A stretch of DNA of 64,000 bases, from assembly GCA_937922805.1 (NCBI GenBank), contig CALAJV010000010.1, positions 1-64,000 of the forward strand, written 5' to 3'. The notes under the pieces are model-generated. The model saw nothing but the letters and a program-made list of their open reading frames with translations. It ran no database searches and was not told the origin of the DNA. The stretch comes from an uncultured Acidimicrobiales bacterium (GTDB taxonomy: Bacteria; Actinomycetota; Acidimicrobiia; Acidimicrobiales; SZUA-35). A program made the position numbers and the translations under genes. Below are positions 50,186 through 59,322 of this stretch, piece after piece. Each line of letters opens with the position of its first letter. Position 1 is the stretch's first letter.

Positions 50186-51607
50186 TCACACTGGGCTGGC
50201 GGCGGAATCGATCAGATCCCACAGGTCGTCGACGTGGCGACGCTCTGTCCACGTAGACCCAACCGATACTCGGATAAAAGTCTGGCCTGTTGCCACCGAC
50301 GGCGTAACGTAGGCGCTCCCCGAGTCGTTGATCGACTTGACCAGAGAATCGGTTGCATTGTCGCCAGCGACGTGGCGAAAACAAACTAAGGCGAACGGTG
50401 TGTCAGCAACCATCTCGAACCGTTCATCGCCCTCAATTTTGGCGTGTAACTCTTGAGCCCATGCCAAGTGCTGACGGATATATTTTCTGAGGCCCTCTGC
50501 GCCGTAAGAGCGAAGAACGAACCAAAGCTTCAATGACCGGAACCGGCGGCCCAATGGCACATGCCAATCACGGTAGTCAATAACAGCGCCAGCATCGGAT
50601 GCCTCGTTTTCCATCAGCGGTGATGAGATCGTTAGCGTTGCCAACAACGGTTGTCGGTTTGCCACGAAAAAGGCGGAGCAGTCGAAGTTGGTCAGTAGCC
50701 ACTTGTGAGGGTTAAAGGTATAGCTGTCGACCAGGTCAAGCCCATCTTGATGGTGGCGCAACTCAGGGCAAACCATGGCCGAACCGGCATAGGCGGCATC
50801 GACATGATGCCAAATGCTGTGGCTTCTGGCCAGCTCGCCAATAGCTCGAACCGGGTCAACGGCGGTAGTGCCGGTAGTTCCAACTGCCGAACAGACAAAC
50901 GCCGGGACTAGCCCGGCGGCAAGGTCGGCTTCTAGTTGGGCCGCCAGGGCTTTTGGATCCATGGCGAACTTCTCATCAACGTCGATCGAACGAATGTGTT
51001 TGTAGCCTGCTATCCAAGCTCCCTTCTCTAACGAAAAGTGAGCTTGGGCCGAACAGTAGGCGACAACGTCGTCTCGGCTGGCTCCGCGGGCAACCGCAAT
51101 GTCTCGGGCGACCACAAGAGCGGTATGAGTACTATCAGACGCGCTCATTTGAAGCACGCCACCTCCGGGGCCGGTGTCGGTGCGCCATTCGGCTGGAAGG
51201 CCGAGAAGGTCAACGAGCCAGTCCATCACGGCTGACTCGACCTCGGTAACGGCCGGACTAGTAGACCACAACATGCCTTGAACGGCCAGGCCAGCCGAAG
51301 CGATTTCCCCCAGGACTGATGCTGGTGACGATGAGGCCGGAAAGTACGCGAACCACCCAGGGTGCTGCCAGTGGGTTACTCCCGGCATGACTACGCGATC
51401 TAGATCGGCAAGAATCTCATCCATCGACTCGGGCTCGGCGGGGGCATTATCGGGGATCATGGCTCGAATGTCGCCCGGAGCGGCGGCAGAGGTCACCGGT
51501 CGATCTTCGATCCCTTCCAAATAGTCGGCGATCCAATCGATCAATTGGTGCCCGTGGCGGCGAAACTCATCGAGGGGCAGATGGGCGCTCTGATCCTGGT
51601 TGGTCAT
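50186..51607 (-). CDS. Pyridoxal-dependent aromatic amino acid decarboxylase-like protein
   Basis: A 473-residue group II decarboxylase. The cofactor Lys is in SYTFNPHKWLL, the pyridoxal contact in HVDAAYAGSA, and the N-terminal region has HWQHPGWFAYFPASSSPASV, the aromatic-L-amino-acid decarboxylase signature. Substrates are probably Trp, Tyr, Phe or DOPA, but the exact one is not readable. The start is ATG. It is convergent with the 1129-residue protein gene, 69 bases apart. Confidence 0.92.
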   Translation of the reverse strand: MTNQDQSAHLPLDEFRRHGHQLIDWIADYLEGIEDRPVTSAAAPGDIRAMIPDNAPAEPESMDEILADLDRVVMPGVTHWQHPGWFAYFPASSSPASVLGEIASAGLAVQGMLWSTSPAVTEVESAVMDWLVDLLGLPAEWRTDTGPGGGVLQMSASDSTHTALVVARDIAVARGASRDDVVAYCSAQAHFSLEKGAWIAGYKHIRSIDVDEKFAMDPKALAAQLEADLAAGLVPAFVCSAVGTTGTTAVDPVRAIGELARSHSIWHHVDAAYAGSAMVCPELRHHQDGLDLVDSYTFNPHKWLLTNFDCSAFFVANRQPLLATLTISSPLMENEASDAGAVIDYRDWHVPLGRRFRSLKLWFVLRSYGAEGLRKYIRQHLAWAQELHAKIEGDERFEMVADTPFALVCFRHVAGDNATDSLVKSINDSGSAYVTPSVATGQTFIRVSVGSTWTERRHVDDLWDLIDSAASPV

Positions 51608-51768
51608 TCAGTCAGTCTGGTCACGAGGCGGGATCAAACCAACATCTTTGCAAAGGATGAACTTTTAGCGCGACTGTAGAGAGTGCAAATGTCGCCAACT
51701 CATCGGAGAAAGTGCTCTGGTAAGACCTGCGATCTAGATGAATCGACTACGCCTCACCAGAGCTGGAA

Positions 51769-53496
51769 TTAGCCTCGGTCACAGTTGAGCGCAGCGACTA
51801 CTTCAGTCGCCTTAGCCGCCGACCGGTTGTAGCTGAAGAATCCGAATCCACCCCTTGCCAGGTCACGATCGCAAAGCTGGCGCTCTACCCGAGCCGCTTC
51901 GCCTGGGTCTAGTCGATCGAGCTGAGCAACCAAGCGTGGAACGGCGTCGGTCCCTAGCCCTGAGGTTAAGTAATCGGTGTCGATTGCCGTGTCGTTCGAC
52001 CGATCTTGGTTGAGGCCTAATGGCGCTTGCGCTTCGACGTTGCGATCGACAATGTAAGCCTCCGGGTTGAAGGTGCCAAAGCCAACAACCCAGATTCCGA
52101 GTGTGAGGTAGATGAGCTTGGCCGTTCGAGTTGGCTTCCACCCCGAGATGAGAACTGACGCCACAACAATGGCCATAGCCACCGCAAGCCAAGCGAGAAA
52201 CCAGGCCACCGACAATCGGAGCATGGTCACGCCGAAGCCCCGCATATAGAGAGCCAGTCGGCTATAGGTAGTGACAATTAGACCGATCGTTTCCAACCCC
52301 AAGACGATGTTCAGCAGCTGGTAGATTCGTGCGGTTGAGCCGGAGCGAGTTGTGACTCGGTCAGAGATCGAGACAACCACAGCCACTAGGGCGGCGGCAG
52401 CGACAAGCTGAAAGAAACCCTGATGGGCGTATTCCGCCGCTGTCGTATCAGCGGTGTTGAGAAAGCGCTCTGCCCCACCAATGAAAACAACGACTTGAGT
52501 GATGCCCCACACAGTCAGTAACACCGCAACCGACCCGAGAACGATGAGACCTTCTATGGCGCCTGAGAATAGCTTGGGTTTCTCATCGGTCGTTTCGCCA
52601 GTTGTCCCGTTTGCTAGTTTGGTCTGCCGGCCAGCGGCGACGCCGAGGGCGGCGATTGGGCAGAGGAGTAACGCGGTGACGAGAACGTGGCCAATTAGCG
52701 ACAGGCCAGACAGCGAACTCAACAGTTGGGCAAAAACGGCGTCGCCGCTAGCTAGAAGTAGCGCAAGGGGCACTACTACCGTGATGGCTGCGCTCACGCC
52801 CAACAGCAGGCTTCGGTTGGTCGATGCCTCGGCGTTTCCGAATAGCCGTCCTGGTTGAAGCCACGACGGCACTTTGAATAGATCTTCGATGTAGACACCC
52901 GCTGGTGTGAGTATCTTGCCCAATCGATCCTGACTAGCGATTATGAGCGATGCTGCAATTGTTAGATTGGCTGGCCACAAAATCCACGCTGACAGACGTA
53001 ACACACAAACCAGGGCGGCGGCCACTGCGATAGCGGCCGGGACAACGACGTTGACGTGTCGACGATGAGGACTTCTGAGAATCATTGCTGCGGCAGCGAC
53101 AACGGCCAGCAAAAGTGAGATCGAGGCCGGTTGGCTCCGGAACGCAATGTTCAGCAACGCGGCAGACACAACGCATAGAACAATAGCGATCACATTGCCA
53201 GGGTCTATTGGAGGCTCAGGCGGCCTTTTAGGTTGAGTCGGCCCAAAGGGGGGAGGGGTCGGCCCGGACGGTGGGGGAAGTGGGGGTGGGGGAAGTGGGG
53301 GCGGGGGAAGCTGCGGTGGAGCAGGCGGAGAAAGAAGTCTTTGACTACCTTGCGCGCCTTGCGCATCCTGTTGGTCCGACGCGGTTCTTTTCGTTGGTGT
53401 CGCTCCTGGGGGTGGCCCTGTCGGGTCAACCGAAGCCGTGCTCGCTTGGCCTGGGTTCTGGGCGCGCTGAATAGATTGTTTGTCCGTCGTGTTCAT
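51769..53496 (-). CDS. Multi-pass membrane protein, DUF4153/DUF4173-like
   Basis: A 575-residue membrane protein of unknown function. The first 100 residues are Pro/Gln/Thr-rich with runs of PPPPLPPP. About ten to twelve hydrophobic helices follow, with the segment RLSAWILWPANLTIAASLII and LYMRGFGVTMLRLSVAWF typical of this DUF family, and the last 90 residues are a soluble tail (DTDYLTSGLGTDAVPRLVAQL). It precedes the OmpR-type two-component genes on the same strand downstream of them by 63 bases. Confidence 0.78.
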   Translation of the reverse strand: MNTTDKQSIQRAQNPGQASTASVDPTGPPPGATPTKRTASDQQDAQGAQGSQRLLSPPAPPQLPPPPLPPPPLPPPSGPTPPPFGPTQPKRPPEPPIDPGNVIAIVLCVVSAALLNIAFRSQPASISLLLAVVAAAAMILRSPHRRHVNVVVPAAIAVAAALVCVLRLSAWILWPANLTIAASLIIASQDRLGKILTPAGVYIEDLFKVPSWLQPGRLFGNAEASTNRSLLLGVSAAITVVVPLALLLASGDAVFAQLLSSLSGLSLIGHVLVTALLLCPIAALGVAAGRQTKLANGTTGETTDEKPKLFSGAIEGLIVLGSVAVLLTVWGITQVVVFIGGAERFLNTADTTAAEYAHQGFFQLVAAAALVAVVVSISDRVTTRSGSTARIYQLLNIVLGLETIGLIVTTYSRLALYMRGFGVTMLRLSVAWFLAWLAVAMAIVVASVLISGWKPTRTAKLIYLTLGIWVVGFGTFNPEAYIVDRNVEAQAPLGLNQDRSNDTAIDTDYLTSGLGTDAVPRLVAQLDRLDPGEAARVERQLCDRDLARGGFGFFSYNRSAAKATEVVAALNCDRG

Positions 53497-53559
53497 GGGT
53501 TCCTCGGGGATAGGTCGGGCTAGCTCGTCGCTGGCCAGACGGTCCGTTTTCTTGTAGTG

Positions 53560-54648
53560 CTACCGCGTCGGTTGTGGAAGCTCCGGTTCGGGACTGGTCT
53601 CGAACTTTTGGTTTCGGGGCAAGGTCACAACGAAGCAAGCGCCTCTCGGTTCGTTGCCAACTACTTCAATAGAGCCATGGTGTCGATCAATTATCTGCTT
53701 GCTAATGGCAAGGCCGAGTCCGGCACCTCCAGCGCCAGTTCGGGCCGTGCCGTCGGCTTGCCAAAAGCGTTCGAATACCTTCGCTCGTTCTTCTTCAGAA
53801 ATGCCCGGCCCGGTGTCTCGGACGGCTACCCCGATGGTCCCGTTGTTCTGGGTGGCAGTAACCGTTATCTCTTCGCCTGGGTGGGAGAACCGCGCCGCGT
53901 TGCCGATTACGTTTACAAACACTTGGCGGATTCGAGCCGTTTCGCCTTGTATCTTGAGATCGACTGGCGAGCGAACGACGACGGTCGACCTTGGCTGAGC
54001 CGCCATCACCTCTTCTGCTACTGCTTGCAGCAAATCGCCAACATCTAACGTTTCGATTTGGAGGCTGGTCAAGCCGGACTCAAGTCGTGAAAGGTCTAGA
54101 AGCTGAGAGACGAGGTCAGATAAGTGTTCTGCTCGGGCCAGCAAACGAGACAATGTTGCAGTGTCGGCTTGACCAACGCCGTCGACCAGGTTTTCGAGTG
54201 TGCTACGTAACGCCGCCACCGGGGTCCGTAGCTCGTGAGAAGCGTTAGCAATGAACTCTTTCTGGTCCCGATCCTTTACTCGGAGGTCGTCAGCCATGGC
54301 GTTGAATGCTTGGGCCAGTTGGCCGACTTCGTCCCGGCTAGTTGCGATCACTCGATGGTTGTAGTCGCCGGTTGACATTGATGTGGCTGCGGTGGCCATG
54401 GTGCGCAACGGGCGGGTCAACCCGCGCGCCAAAAATTGGACCATGAGCAACGCCGCAGCGCCAGCGACAAAGGGACGGATCCAGACTGGCCAGTCCAACC
54501 AATAACCGAGCTGAGACGTCGTTGCCGTCATCGCCACCGCGGCGACGATGACGATTGACAGCTTGCTCTTGATCGATCCGATACTGTCGAGCGGTCGCCG
54601 GACAGAGAAACCCCGGCTCGATCCGTTGGTTAGATCATGTTCGGTCAT
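53560..54648 (-). CDS. Sensor histidine kinase with HAMP domain
   Basis: A 362-residue kinase with two hydrophobic segments near the N-terminus (about 30-80) and only a very short loop outside. HAMP residues (TRPLRTMATAATSMSTGDYN) lead to the HisKA box FIANASHELRTPVAALRS with the phosphoacceptor His, and an HATPase domain with the N box NVIGNAARFS and G boxes DTGPGIS and GAGLGLAISKQI. It overlaps the upstream response regulator gene by four bases. Confidence 0.93.
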   Translation of the reverse strand: MTEHDLTNGSSRGFSVRRPLDSIGSIKSKLSIVIVAAVAMTATTSQLGYWLDWPVWIRPFVAGAAALLMVQFLARGLTRPLRTMATAATSMSTGDYNHRVIATSRDEVGQLAQAFNAMADDLRVKDRDQKEFIANASHELRTPVAALRSTLENLVDGVGQADTATLSRLLARAEHLSDLVSQLLDLSRLESGLTSLQIETLDVGDLLQAVAEEVMAAQPRSTVVVRSPVDLKIQGETARIRQVFVNVIGNAARFSHPGEEITVTATQNNGTIGVAVRDTGPGISEEERAKVFERFWQADGTARTGAGGAGLGLAISKQIIDRHHGSIEVVGNEPRGACFVVTLPRNQKFETSPEPELPQPTR

Positions 54649-55427
54649 GATTCCGGTCCGTCAGTATCTAGCGCCTCGTCTGTCGACGCTCCTTCGGTCG
54701 CTTGCTCAGCCTGACCAGCGTCTGGGTCAAGGGCGTAGCCGACTCCGTGAACGGTTCGAATGACTTGGCTGTTCAACTTGGCTCGAACCGACCGAATATG
54801 GCTATCAACGGTTCGGACTCCCGATCCGTCTCGGTACCCCCAAACCATGGCCAGCAGTTGCTCTCGGCTAAGCACTGCGCCCCCTGCTTCGCTCAACGCT
54901 CGAAGAAGGTCGAACTCAGTTGGGGTGAGGTGGAGCTCGGCCCCGTTCTCCGTTACCCGTCTCGTCGTCGGGTCAATCTCGATAGCGCCGAATTTGAGCG
55001 TCGGCCCGGCAGTGCCAGCTGACTCCGACCGGCGGAGAACTGCCTTTACCCGAGCCATAAGCTCGCGAGGGGAGAACGGCTTGGTTAAGTAGTCGTCGGC
55101 GCCCATGCCGAGTCCGACCAACATGTCGGTTTCATCGTCGCGAGCGGTCAGCATGATTACGGGAACTCGTCGATACTGGTGAACTCGCCGACAAACTTCC
55201 AGACCATCGAATCCAGGCAGGTTCAAATCCAACACCATCAGGCTCGGAGCCAGGTTGGTACACATCTCGACAGCGCTTGGCCCGTCCGTAGCGACCTCGA
55301 CTTGAAATCCTTCGCTTTGGAGTCGCGACCGGACGGCTTCAGCAATCGTTGGTTCGTCTTCGACAACAAGAATGAGGTCGGTTTTGCTGGGGTCGGTCGA
55401 TGGGGTAGAGAAGTTCGAGGCGCTCAT
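54645..55427 (-). CDS. OmpR/PhoB-family response regulator
   Basis: A 260-residue regulator with a receiver domain (Glu23-Asp24, phosphoacceptor Asp67 in LDLNLPG, Lys in YLTKPFSP) and an OmpR-type winged helix (LTPTEFDLLRALSEAGGAVL, RTVDSHIRSVRAKL, HGVGYALDP). About 20 residues at the C-terminus are an extra acidic tail. It is the first gene of the pair with the histidine kinase. Repeated AC(A)AAGTTAG-type boxes in its promoter suggest autoregulation. Confidence 0.93.
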   Translation of the reverse strand: MSASNFSTPSTDPSKTDLILVVEDEPTIAEAVRSRLQSEGFQVEVATDGPSAVEMCTNLAPSLMVLDLNLPGFDGLEVCRRVHQYRRVPVIMLTARDDETDMLVGLGMGADDYLTKPFSPRELMARVKAVLRRSESAGTAGPTLKFGAIEIDPTTRRVTENGAELHLTPTEFDLLRALSEAGGAVLSREQLLAMVWGYRDGSGVRTVDSHIRSVRAKLNSQVIRTVHGVGYALDPDAGQAEQATEGASTDEALDTDGPES

Positions 55428-55773
55428 TGATTACAAAGTTAGGCGTAAGCCGTGCCTATGTCCCGACTAACTTGTGATGGTTTTGTGCAAGATTTTGAGC
55501 TGTTTAACGCCCATAACGGTCAGTAATCGGTCTAACACGCCCCAATAGAGCCAGAAACTGTTCAAAAGCAAAGGATTTAGCGAACTTGAGCCAACATAAC
55601 GCAGATAAAACGAACGTTGGAGGCGGTATCAGCCGCTAGTAGCATATTTAGTTGGTCTACCGAGGCATTTCTCCCGGTGTTGTGCCGGGTTTGCTCTCGG
55701 GACTGCTGGGCCTAGTCATACCGCCGGTAAATCACAAAGTTAGTCTGCTGCGCGGTTATACCGTCGGCTTTTA
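55428..55773. promoter_or_regulatory. Divergent promoter region OmpR-regulator/infA with repeated boxes
   Basis: No gene is seen in these 346 bases. TACAAAGTTAG lies at 55432-55442, its inverted form CTAACTTGTGAT at 55467-55478, and ATCACAAAGTTAG at 55731-55743, near the infA start. A 5-bp hairpin CCCGG/CCGGG lies at 55674-55690. The boxes may bind the response regulator encoded next to them. Confidence 0.5.
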
Positions 55774-56013
55774 GTGAAGGGGCATATTCTGCCAAAGCAT
55801 AAAGAAGATGCGATAGTGCTCGAAGGCACCATTACCGAGTCTCTGCCGAATGCAATGTTTCGGGTTGAACTTGAAAATGGTCATAACGTCTTGGGTCATA
55901 TTTCTGGAAAGATGCGGCGTCATTACATCCGTATTCTTCCCGGTGACAAGGTTCAAGTAGAGCTCACGCCCTACGACCTCACGCGAGGTCGTATCACGTA
56001 CCGCTATAAATAG
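55774..56013 (+). CDS. infA: Translation initiation factor IF-1
   Basis: The 79-residue IF-1 contains the whole OB fold ([50 protein letters not shown]). It has about seven residues more than usual at the N-terminus, [12 protein letters not shown], from a GTG start at 55774; no other start codon follows inside this stretch. It heads the last ribosomal block, after the OmpR two-component genes. Confidence 0.96.
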   Translation: MKGHILPKHKEDAIVLEGTITESLPNAMFRVELENGHNVLGHISGKMRRHYIRILPGDKVQVELTPYDLTRGRITYRYK

Positions 56014-56047
56014 CGGGCCATACGTTGAGCGCTTGGTCGTTCAGCGA

Positions 56048-56143
56048 GGTGCACAACCGCACCAAATAGCAATGCATGTTCCTAGAAGAGTTGTTCTAGG
56101 AGCAGAGTTCTGAGTGAGAACTCATGCACTTGGTTTAAGTGCA
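56048..56143 (+). other. Row of four short hairpins between infA and rpmJ
   Basis: In the 218 bases between infA and rpmJ there are GGTGC/GCACC (56048-56063), TCCTAGAA/TTCTAGGA (56080-56101), GAGTTCT/AGAACTC (56105-56123) and TGCACTT/AAGTGCA (56125-56143). All stems are perfect with loops of five or six bases, the last three are one to three bases apart, and none has a T run. A structured leader or RNA processing region is possible. Confidence 0.6.
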
Positions 56144-56231
56144 CGTAAGTAGTACAGCGCAATTTAGTAAGTACATCCGAATAAACACCTATTTGATTCT
56201 CAGATAGCCCGAAATTCCGAGGACACCCAGT

Positions 56232-56345
56232 ATGAAAGTTCGCCCAAGCGTTAAACCGATGTGTGAAAAGTGCAAGGTGATCCGACGCAATCGAGTAATT
56301 CGCGTTATCTGTGAGAATCCACGACACAAGCAAAGGCAAGGTTGA
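56232..56345 (+). CDS. rpmJ: 50S ribosomal protein L36
   Basis: The 37-residue L36 starts [19 protein letters not shown] and ends in HKQRQG, with the zinc ligands CxxC, Cys and His in place. Its stop TGA overlaps the ATG of rpsM (TGATG). Confidence 0.97.
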   Translation: MKVRPSVKPMCEKCKVIRRNRVIRVICENPRHKQRQG

Positions 56346-56722
56346 TGGCTCGCGTAGCTGGCGTTGACATTCCCCGCGATAAGCGGACCGAGATTGCTCT
56401 GACCTATGTATTTGGCGTAGGGCGATCAACTGCTGTTCAGATCACCGAAGCTGTGGGTATTGCCCCCAGCACTCGGGTAAAAGATCTGACCGACGAAGAA
56501 GTTCTGCGCATTAGAGCGTGGATCGACTCGAACCTAAAAACCGAGGGTGACCTTCGGCGAGAGGTTTCCCAAGACATCAAGCGGAAGATGGAAATCGGCT
56601 GTCATGCCGGAATCCGTCACCGAAAGGGTTTGCCCGTTCGCGGTCAGCGAACCCAAACCAATGCTCGAACTCGTAAGGGCCCCAAGAAGACTGTGGCTGG
56701 TAAGAAGAAGGTCGTTAAATAA
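56345..56722 (+). CDS. rpsM: 30S ribosomal protein S13
   Basis: The 125-residue S13 begins [20 protein letters not shown] and has [20 protein letters not shown] and a basic tail. It forms contacts with tRNA and S19. I chose the ATG at 56345 that overlaps the rpmJ stop; a TTG one codon earlier is less likely. Confidence 0.98.
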   Translation: MARVAGVDIPRDKRTEIALTYVFGVGRSTAVQITEAVGIAPSTRVKDLTDEEVLRIRAWIDSNLKTEGDLRREVSQDIKRKMEIGCHAGIRHRKGLPVRGQRTQTNARTRKGPKKTVAGKKKVVK

Positions 56723-57120
56723 TGGCAACACCAGCATCAGGCGCACGGCGCACCCGCAAGAAAGATCGCAAGAACGTCACCTACGGCGTTGCTCACATCA
56801 AGTCGAGCTTTAACAACACCATCATTGCTATCTCCGACCAAGAGGGCCATATCTTGGCCTGGTCTTCAGCTGGCAACGTCGGTTTCAAAGGCTCCCGGAA
56901 GTCAACGCCGTTCGCGGCTCAGATGGCGGCCGAAGCTGCTGCCCGTCGGGCCATGGAACACGGTGTTCGCAAAGTCGACGTGCAGGTAAAGGGTCCAGGT
57001 TCTGGACGTGAAACCGCAATTCGTTCGATTCAGAACGCTGGCATCGAAGTGACCGGAATTAAAGACGTAACTCCGGTACCACACAACGGTTGCCGTCAAC
57101 CTAAGCGTCGGAGGGTCTGA
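56722..57120 (+). CDS. rpsK: 30S ribosomal protein S11
   Basis: The 132-residue S11 has [20 protein letters not shown] and the C-terminal [18 protein letters not shown] that is highly conserved. It forms part of the platform near the mRNA exit. The start overlaps the rpsM stop by one base. Confidence 0.98.
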   Translation: MATPASGARRTRKKDRKNVTYGVAHIKSSFNNTIIAISDQEGHILAWSSAGNVGFKGSRKSTPFAAQMAAEAAARRAMEHGVRKVDVQVKGPGSGRETAIRSIQNAGIEVTGIKDVTPVPHNGCRQPKRRRV

Positions 57121-57121
57121 T

Positions 57122-57739
57122 ATGTCTCGATACACCGGACCACGAGCGCGCGTTTCGCGACGTCTCGGTACGAACATTTTCGGCACCAGAGGCGAAGAGC
57201 AGGCTCTAGACAAGCGGCCATACCCTCCTGGCGTACACGGTCGAACTCGACGCCGTGGCAACAACAACATGGAGTACCTCACACAGCTCCAAGAGAAGCA
57301 GAAAGCACGCTTCTCTTATGGGCTAAACGAGCGTCAGTTCCGTAGCGTCTACGACGAGGCTTCTCGTCGGGATGGCGTTACTGGCGAGAACATGCTCCGG
57401 TTGCTCGAGCTCCGGCTCGACAATGTCATCTACCGCACAGGTTGGGCATCGACCCGGCCCCAGGCTCGGCAGTTCGTGTCTCATGGTCACGTTTTGGTCA
57501 ACGGTAAGAGGGTCAACATTCCTTCGTACCGAGTCCGCAAAGGCGACCACGTGGAGATCAAAGAAAAGACACGGACCAACCCGATCGTTCAATGGAACAA
57601 AGACGTCTTGGACCGTCAACCTCCAGGTTGGCTCGACCGAGACGCCGAGTATTCAGTGAAGGTTCAAGCCGAACCGATTCGGGACCAGATCGACATTCCG
57701 ATCCGCGAGCAGCTCATCGTAGAGCTGTATTCCAAGTAG
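57122..57739 (+). CDS. rpsD: 30S ribosomal protein S4
   Basis: The 205-residue S4 lacks the N-terminal zinc Cys found in some species (Cys-free form) and has the S4 RNA-binding domain (RLDNVIYRTGWASTRPQARQ, VNGKRVNIPSYRV). It is a primary 16S binder. It follows rpsK by one base. Confidence 0.98.
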   Translation: MSRYTGPRARVSRRLGTNIFGTRGEEQALDKRPYPPGVHGRTRRRGNNNMEYLTQLQEKQKARFSYGLNERQFRSVYDEASRRDGVTGENMLRLLELRLDNVIYRTGWASTRPQARQFVSHGHVLVNGKRVNIPSYRVRKGDHVEIKEKTRTNPIVQWNKDVLDRQPPGWLDRDAEYSVKVQAEPIRDQIDIPIREQLIVELYSK

Positions 57740-57781
57740 CGTCTCCGCCTAAGGGCGTCGATTCCATTAGTTTTTGTTTGG

Positions 57782-57811
57782 GGCCCTGACTGATTTTAAT
57801 CAGCCAGGGCC
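57782..57811 (+). other. Hairpin between rpsD and rpoA
   Basis: GGCCCTG pairs with CAGGGCC and the inner TGATT with AATCA, with two unpaired bases on each side between them and a TT loop. No T run follows, so it is either a weak terminator or a processing or regulatory hairpin 60 bases before rpoA. Confidence 0.45.
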
Positions 57812-57870
57812 TGTATGCCAGTGAAAATGTAAGAAGTAATCCGTACCCATCTCCCCACGAGGAACGTCAC

Positions 57871-58812
57871 ATGCTGATCATTCAGCGGCCAACAGTTGAA
57901 CAACTTGATGATGGTGAATCAAGCCGAGGCAAATTTGCCATTGGCCCATTAGAGCCTGGCTTCGGCCACACGCTCGGCACGTCGCTACGGCGTGCGTTGC
58001 TCTCGTCAGTACCAGGAGCGGCGATCACGTCGGTTCGGTTCGATGAAGCACTCCACGAGTTCGACACCATTAGTGGTGTCGTCGAAGATGTTACCGACAT
58101 CATCTTGAACCTTAAAGACATCGTGCTCACGAGCGAGAGCGAAGAGCCAGTAGTGCTTCGTCTCGACGCTCGCGGTCCCGGCTCAGTAACAGCCGGTGAT
58201 ATCTCTTGCCCTCCAGAGGTTGAGATCCTGAACCGAGACACTCTGATCGCAACGCTCAATGAACAAGGTCGCCTAGCGGTCGATCTCACCGTTGAGCGCG
58301 GTCGAGCCTGGACCCCAGCGGCCAAGCGGGCCAACGATTCAACCATCATCGGCGTTATTCCGATCGATGCAATCTTTAGCCCAATCCGACGAGTTTCGAT
58401 TTCGGTCGAGCCCACTCGAGTCGAAATGTCGACTGACTACGATCGACTCATTCTCGATGTTGAGACTGACGGGTCAATAGCCCCTCGCGATGCTGTTGCA
58501 TCGGCGGGAGCGACCGTTCGATCATTGTTCCAACTGGTCGAAGAGATGACCGAAGAGCCTGAAGGGCTCACCCTCGGCGAAGCCCCAGCGGCGGCGTCTG
58601 GATCGCCTGATCTCGACCTTCCAATCGAAGACCTCGACCTTTCTGAGCGTCCTCGTAACTGCCTCAAGCGAGCCCAGGTAAACACCATTGGCGAGCTGCT
58701 AACCAAGAACCAGGACGACCTGTTGGCGATCACCAACTTTGGTCAAAAGTCTCTGGACGAAGTAACTGCGAAACTCGACGAGCGTGGCCTTACGTTACGC
58801 GGCGCACGCTAG
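57871..58812 (+). CDS. rpoA: DNA-directed RNA polymerase subunit alpha
   Basis: The 313-residue alpha subunit has the N-terminal dimerisation domain ([22 protein letters not shown], written as the region around residues 28-49) and the C-terminal helix-hairpin-helix domain ([30 protein letters not shown]). It scaffolds the polymerase and contacts UP elements and activators. It follows rpsD by 131 bases and is 11 bases before rplQ. Confidence 0.98.
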   Translation: MLIIQRPTVEQLDDGESSRGKFAIGPLEPGFGHTLGTSLRRALLSSVPGAAITSVRFDEALHEFDTISGVVEDVTDIILNLKDIVLTSESEEPVVLRLDARGPGSVTAGDISCPPEVEILNRDTLIATLNEQGRLAVDLTVERGRAWTPAAKRANDSTIIGVIPIDAIFSPIRRVSISVEPTRVEMSTDYDRLILDVETDGSIAPRDAVASAGATVRSLFQLVEEMTEEPEGLTLGEAPAAASGSPDLDLPIEDLDLSERPRNCLKRAQVNTIGELLTKNQDDLLAITNFGQKSLDEVTAKLDERGLTLRGAR

Positions 58813-58823
58813 GAGCCAGAACT

Positions 58824-59177
58824 ATGCCAGGAACACCAAGAAAAGCCCGCCGATTCGGCGGCTCAGCACAACACCAGAAGCTAATGATGGCAAACCTGGT
58901 CGCGTCTTTGGTCGCAGCCGAAGGAATCGTGACCACCGAAGCCAAAGCTAAGGCGCTTCGTCCGGTAGCTGAAAAGCTCATCACCAAAGCCAAGAAAGGC
59001 GGCTTGCATAACTTTCGCCAGGTTCTGGCCTATCTAGGTGATGTCGAGATGACCACTAAGTTGTTCGAAGATGTTGGCCCTCGTTACGCCAGCCGGCCCG
59101 GTGGCTACACCCGAGTTCTGAAGCTCGGACCTCGCAAGGGTGACAACGCCCCGATGGCTAAGATCGAGCTTGTCTGA
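58824..59177 (+). CDS. rplQ: 50S ribosomal protein L17
   Basis: The 117-residue L17 begins [20 protein letters not shown] and ends with the [20 protein letters not shown] segment of the family. It ends the alpha operon and is followed by a terminator. Confidence 0.97.
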   Translation: MPGTPRKARRFGGSAQHQKLMMANLVASLVAAEGIVTTEAKAKALRPVAEKLITKAKKGGLHNFRQVLAYLGDVEMTTKLFEDVGPRYASRPGGYTRVLKLGPRKGDNAPMAKIELV

Positions 59178-59203
59178 AACTCGCTTCTAACTGAACTGCT
59201 ACT

Positions 59204-59247
59204 CAAACGCACCGCCTGGCGTACGCTGGCCGGTGCGTTTGTGTTTT
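59204..59247 (+). terminator. Terminator after rplQ
   Basis: CAAACGCACCG pairs with CGGTGCGTTTG, and the inner TGGC and GCTG parts are only partly paired; TGTTTTAG follows. It lies 26 bases after the rplQ stop and before the truA start. Confidence 0.8.
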
Positions 59248-59322
59248 AGTAACCAAGTCGATCAATCTGACCAACAAACAATCCCTACCCGATCACCTCG
59301 TGACCAACCAGCTGCGTCTGCT

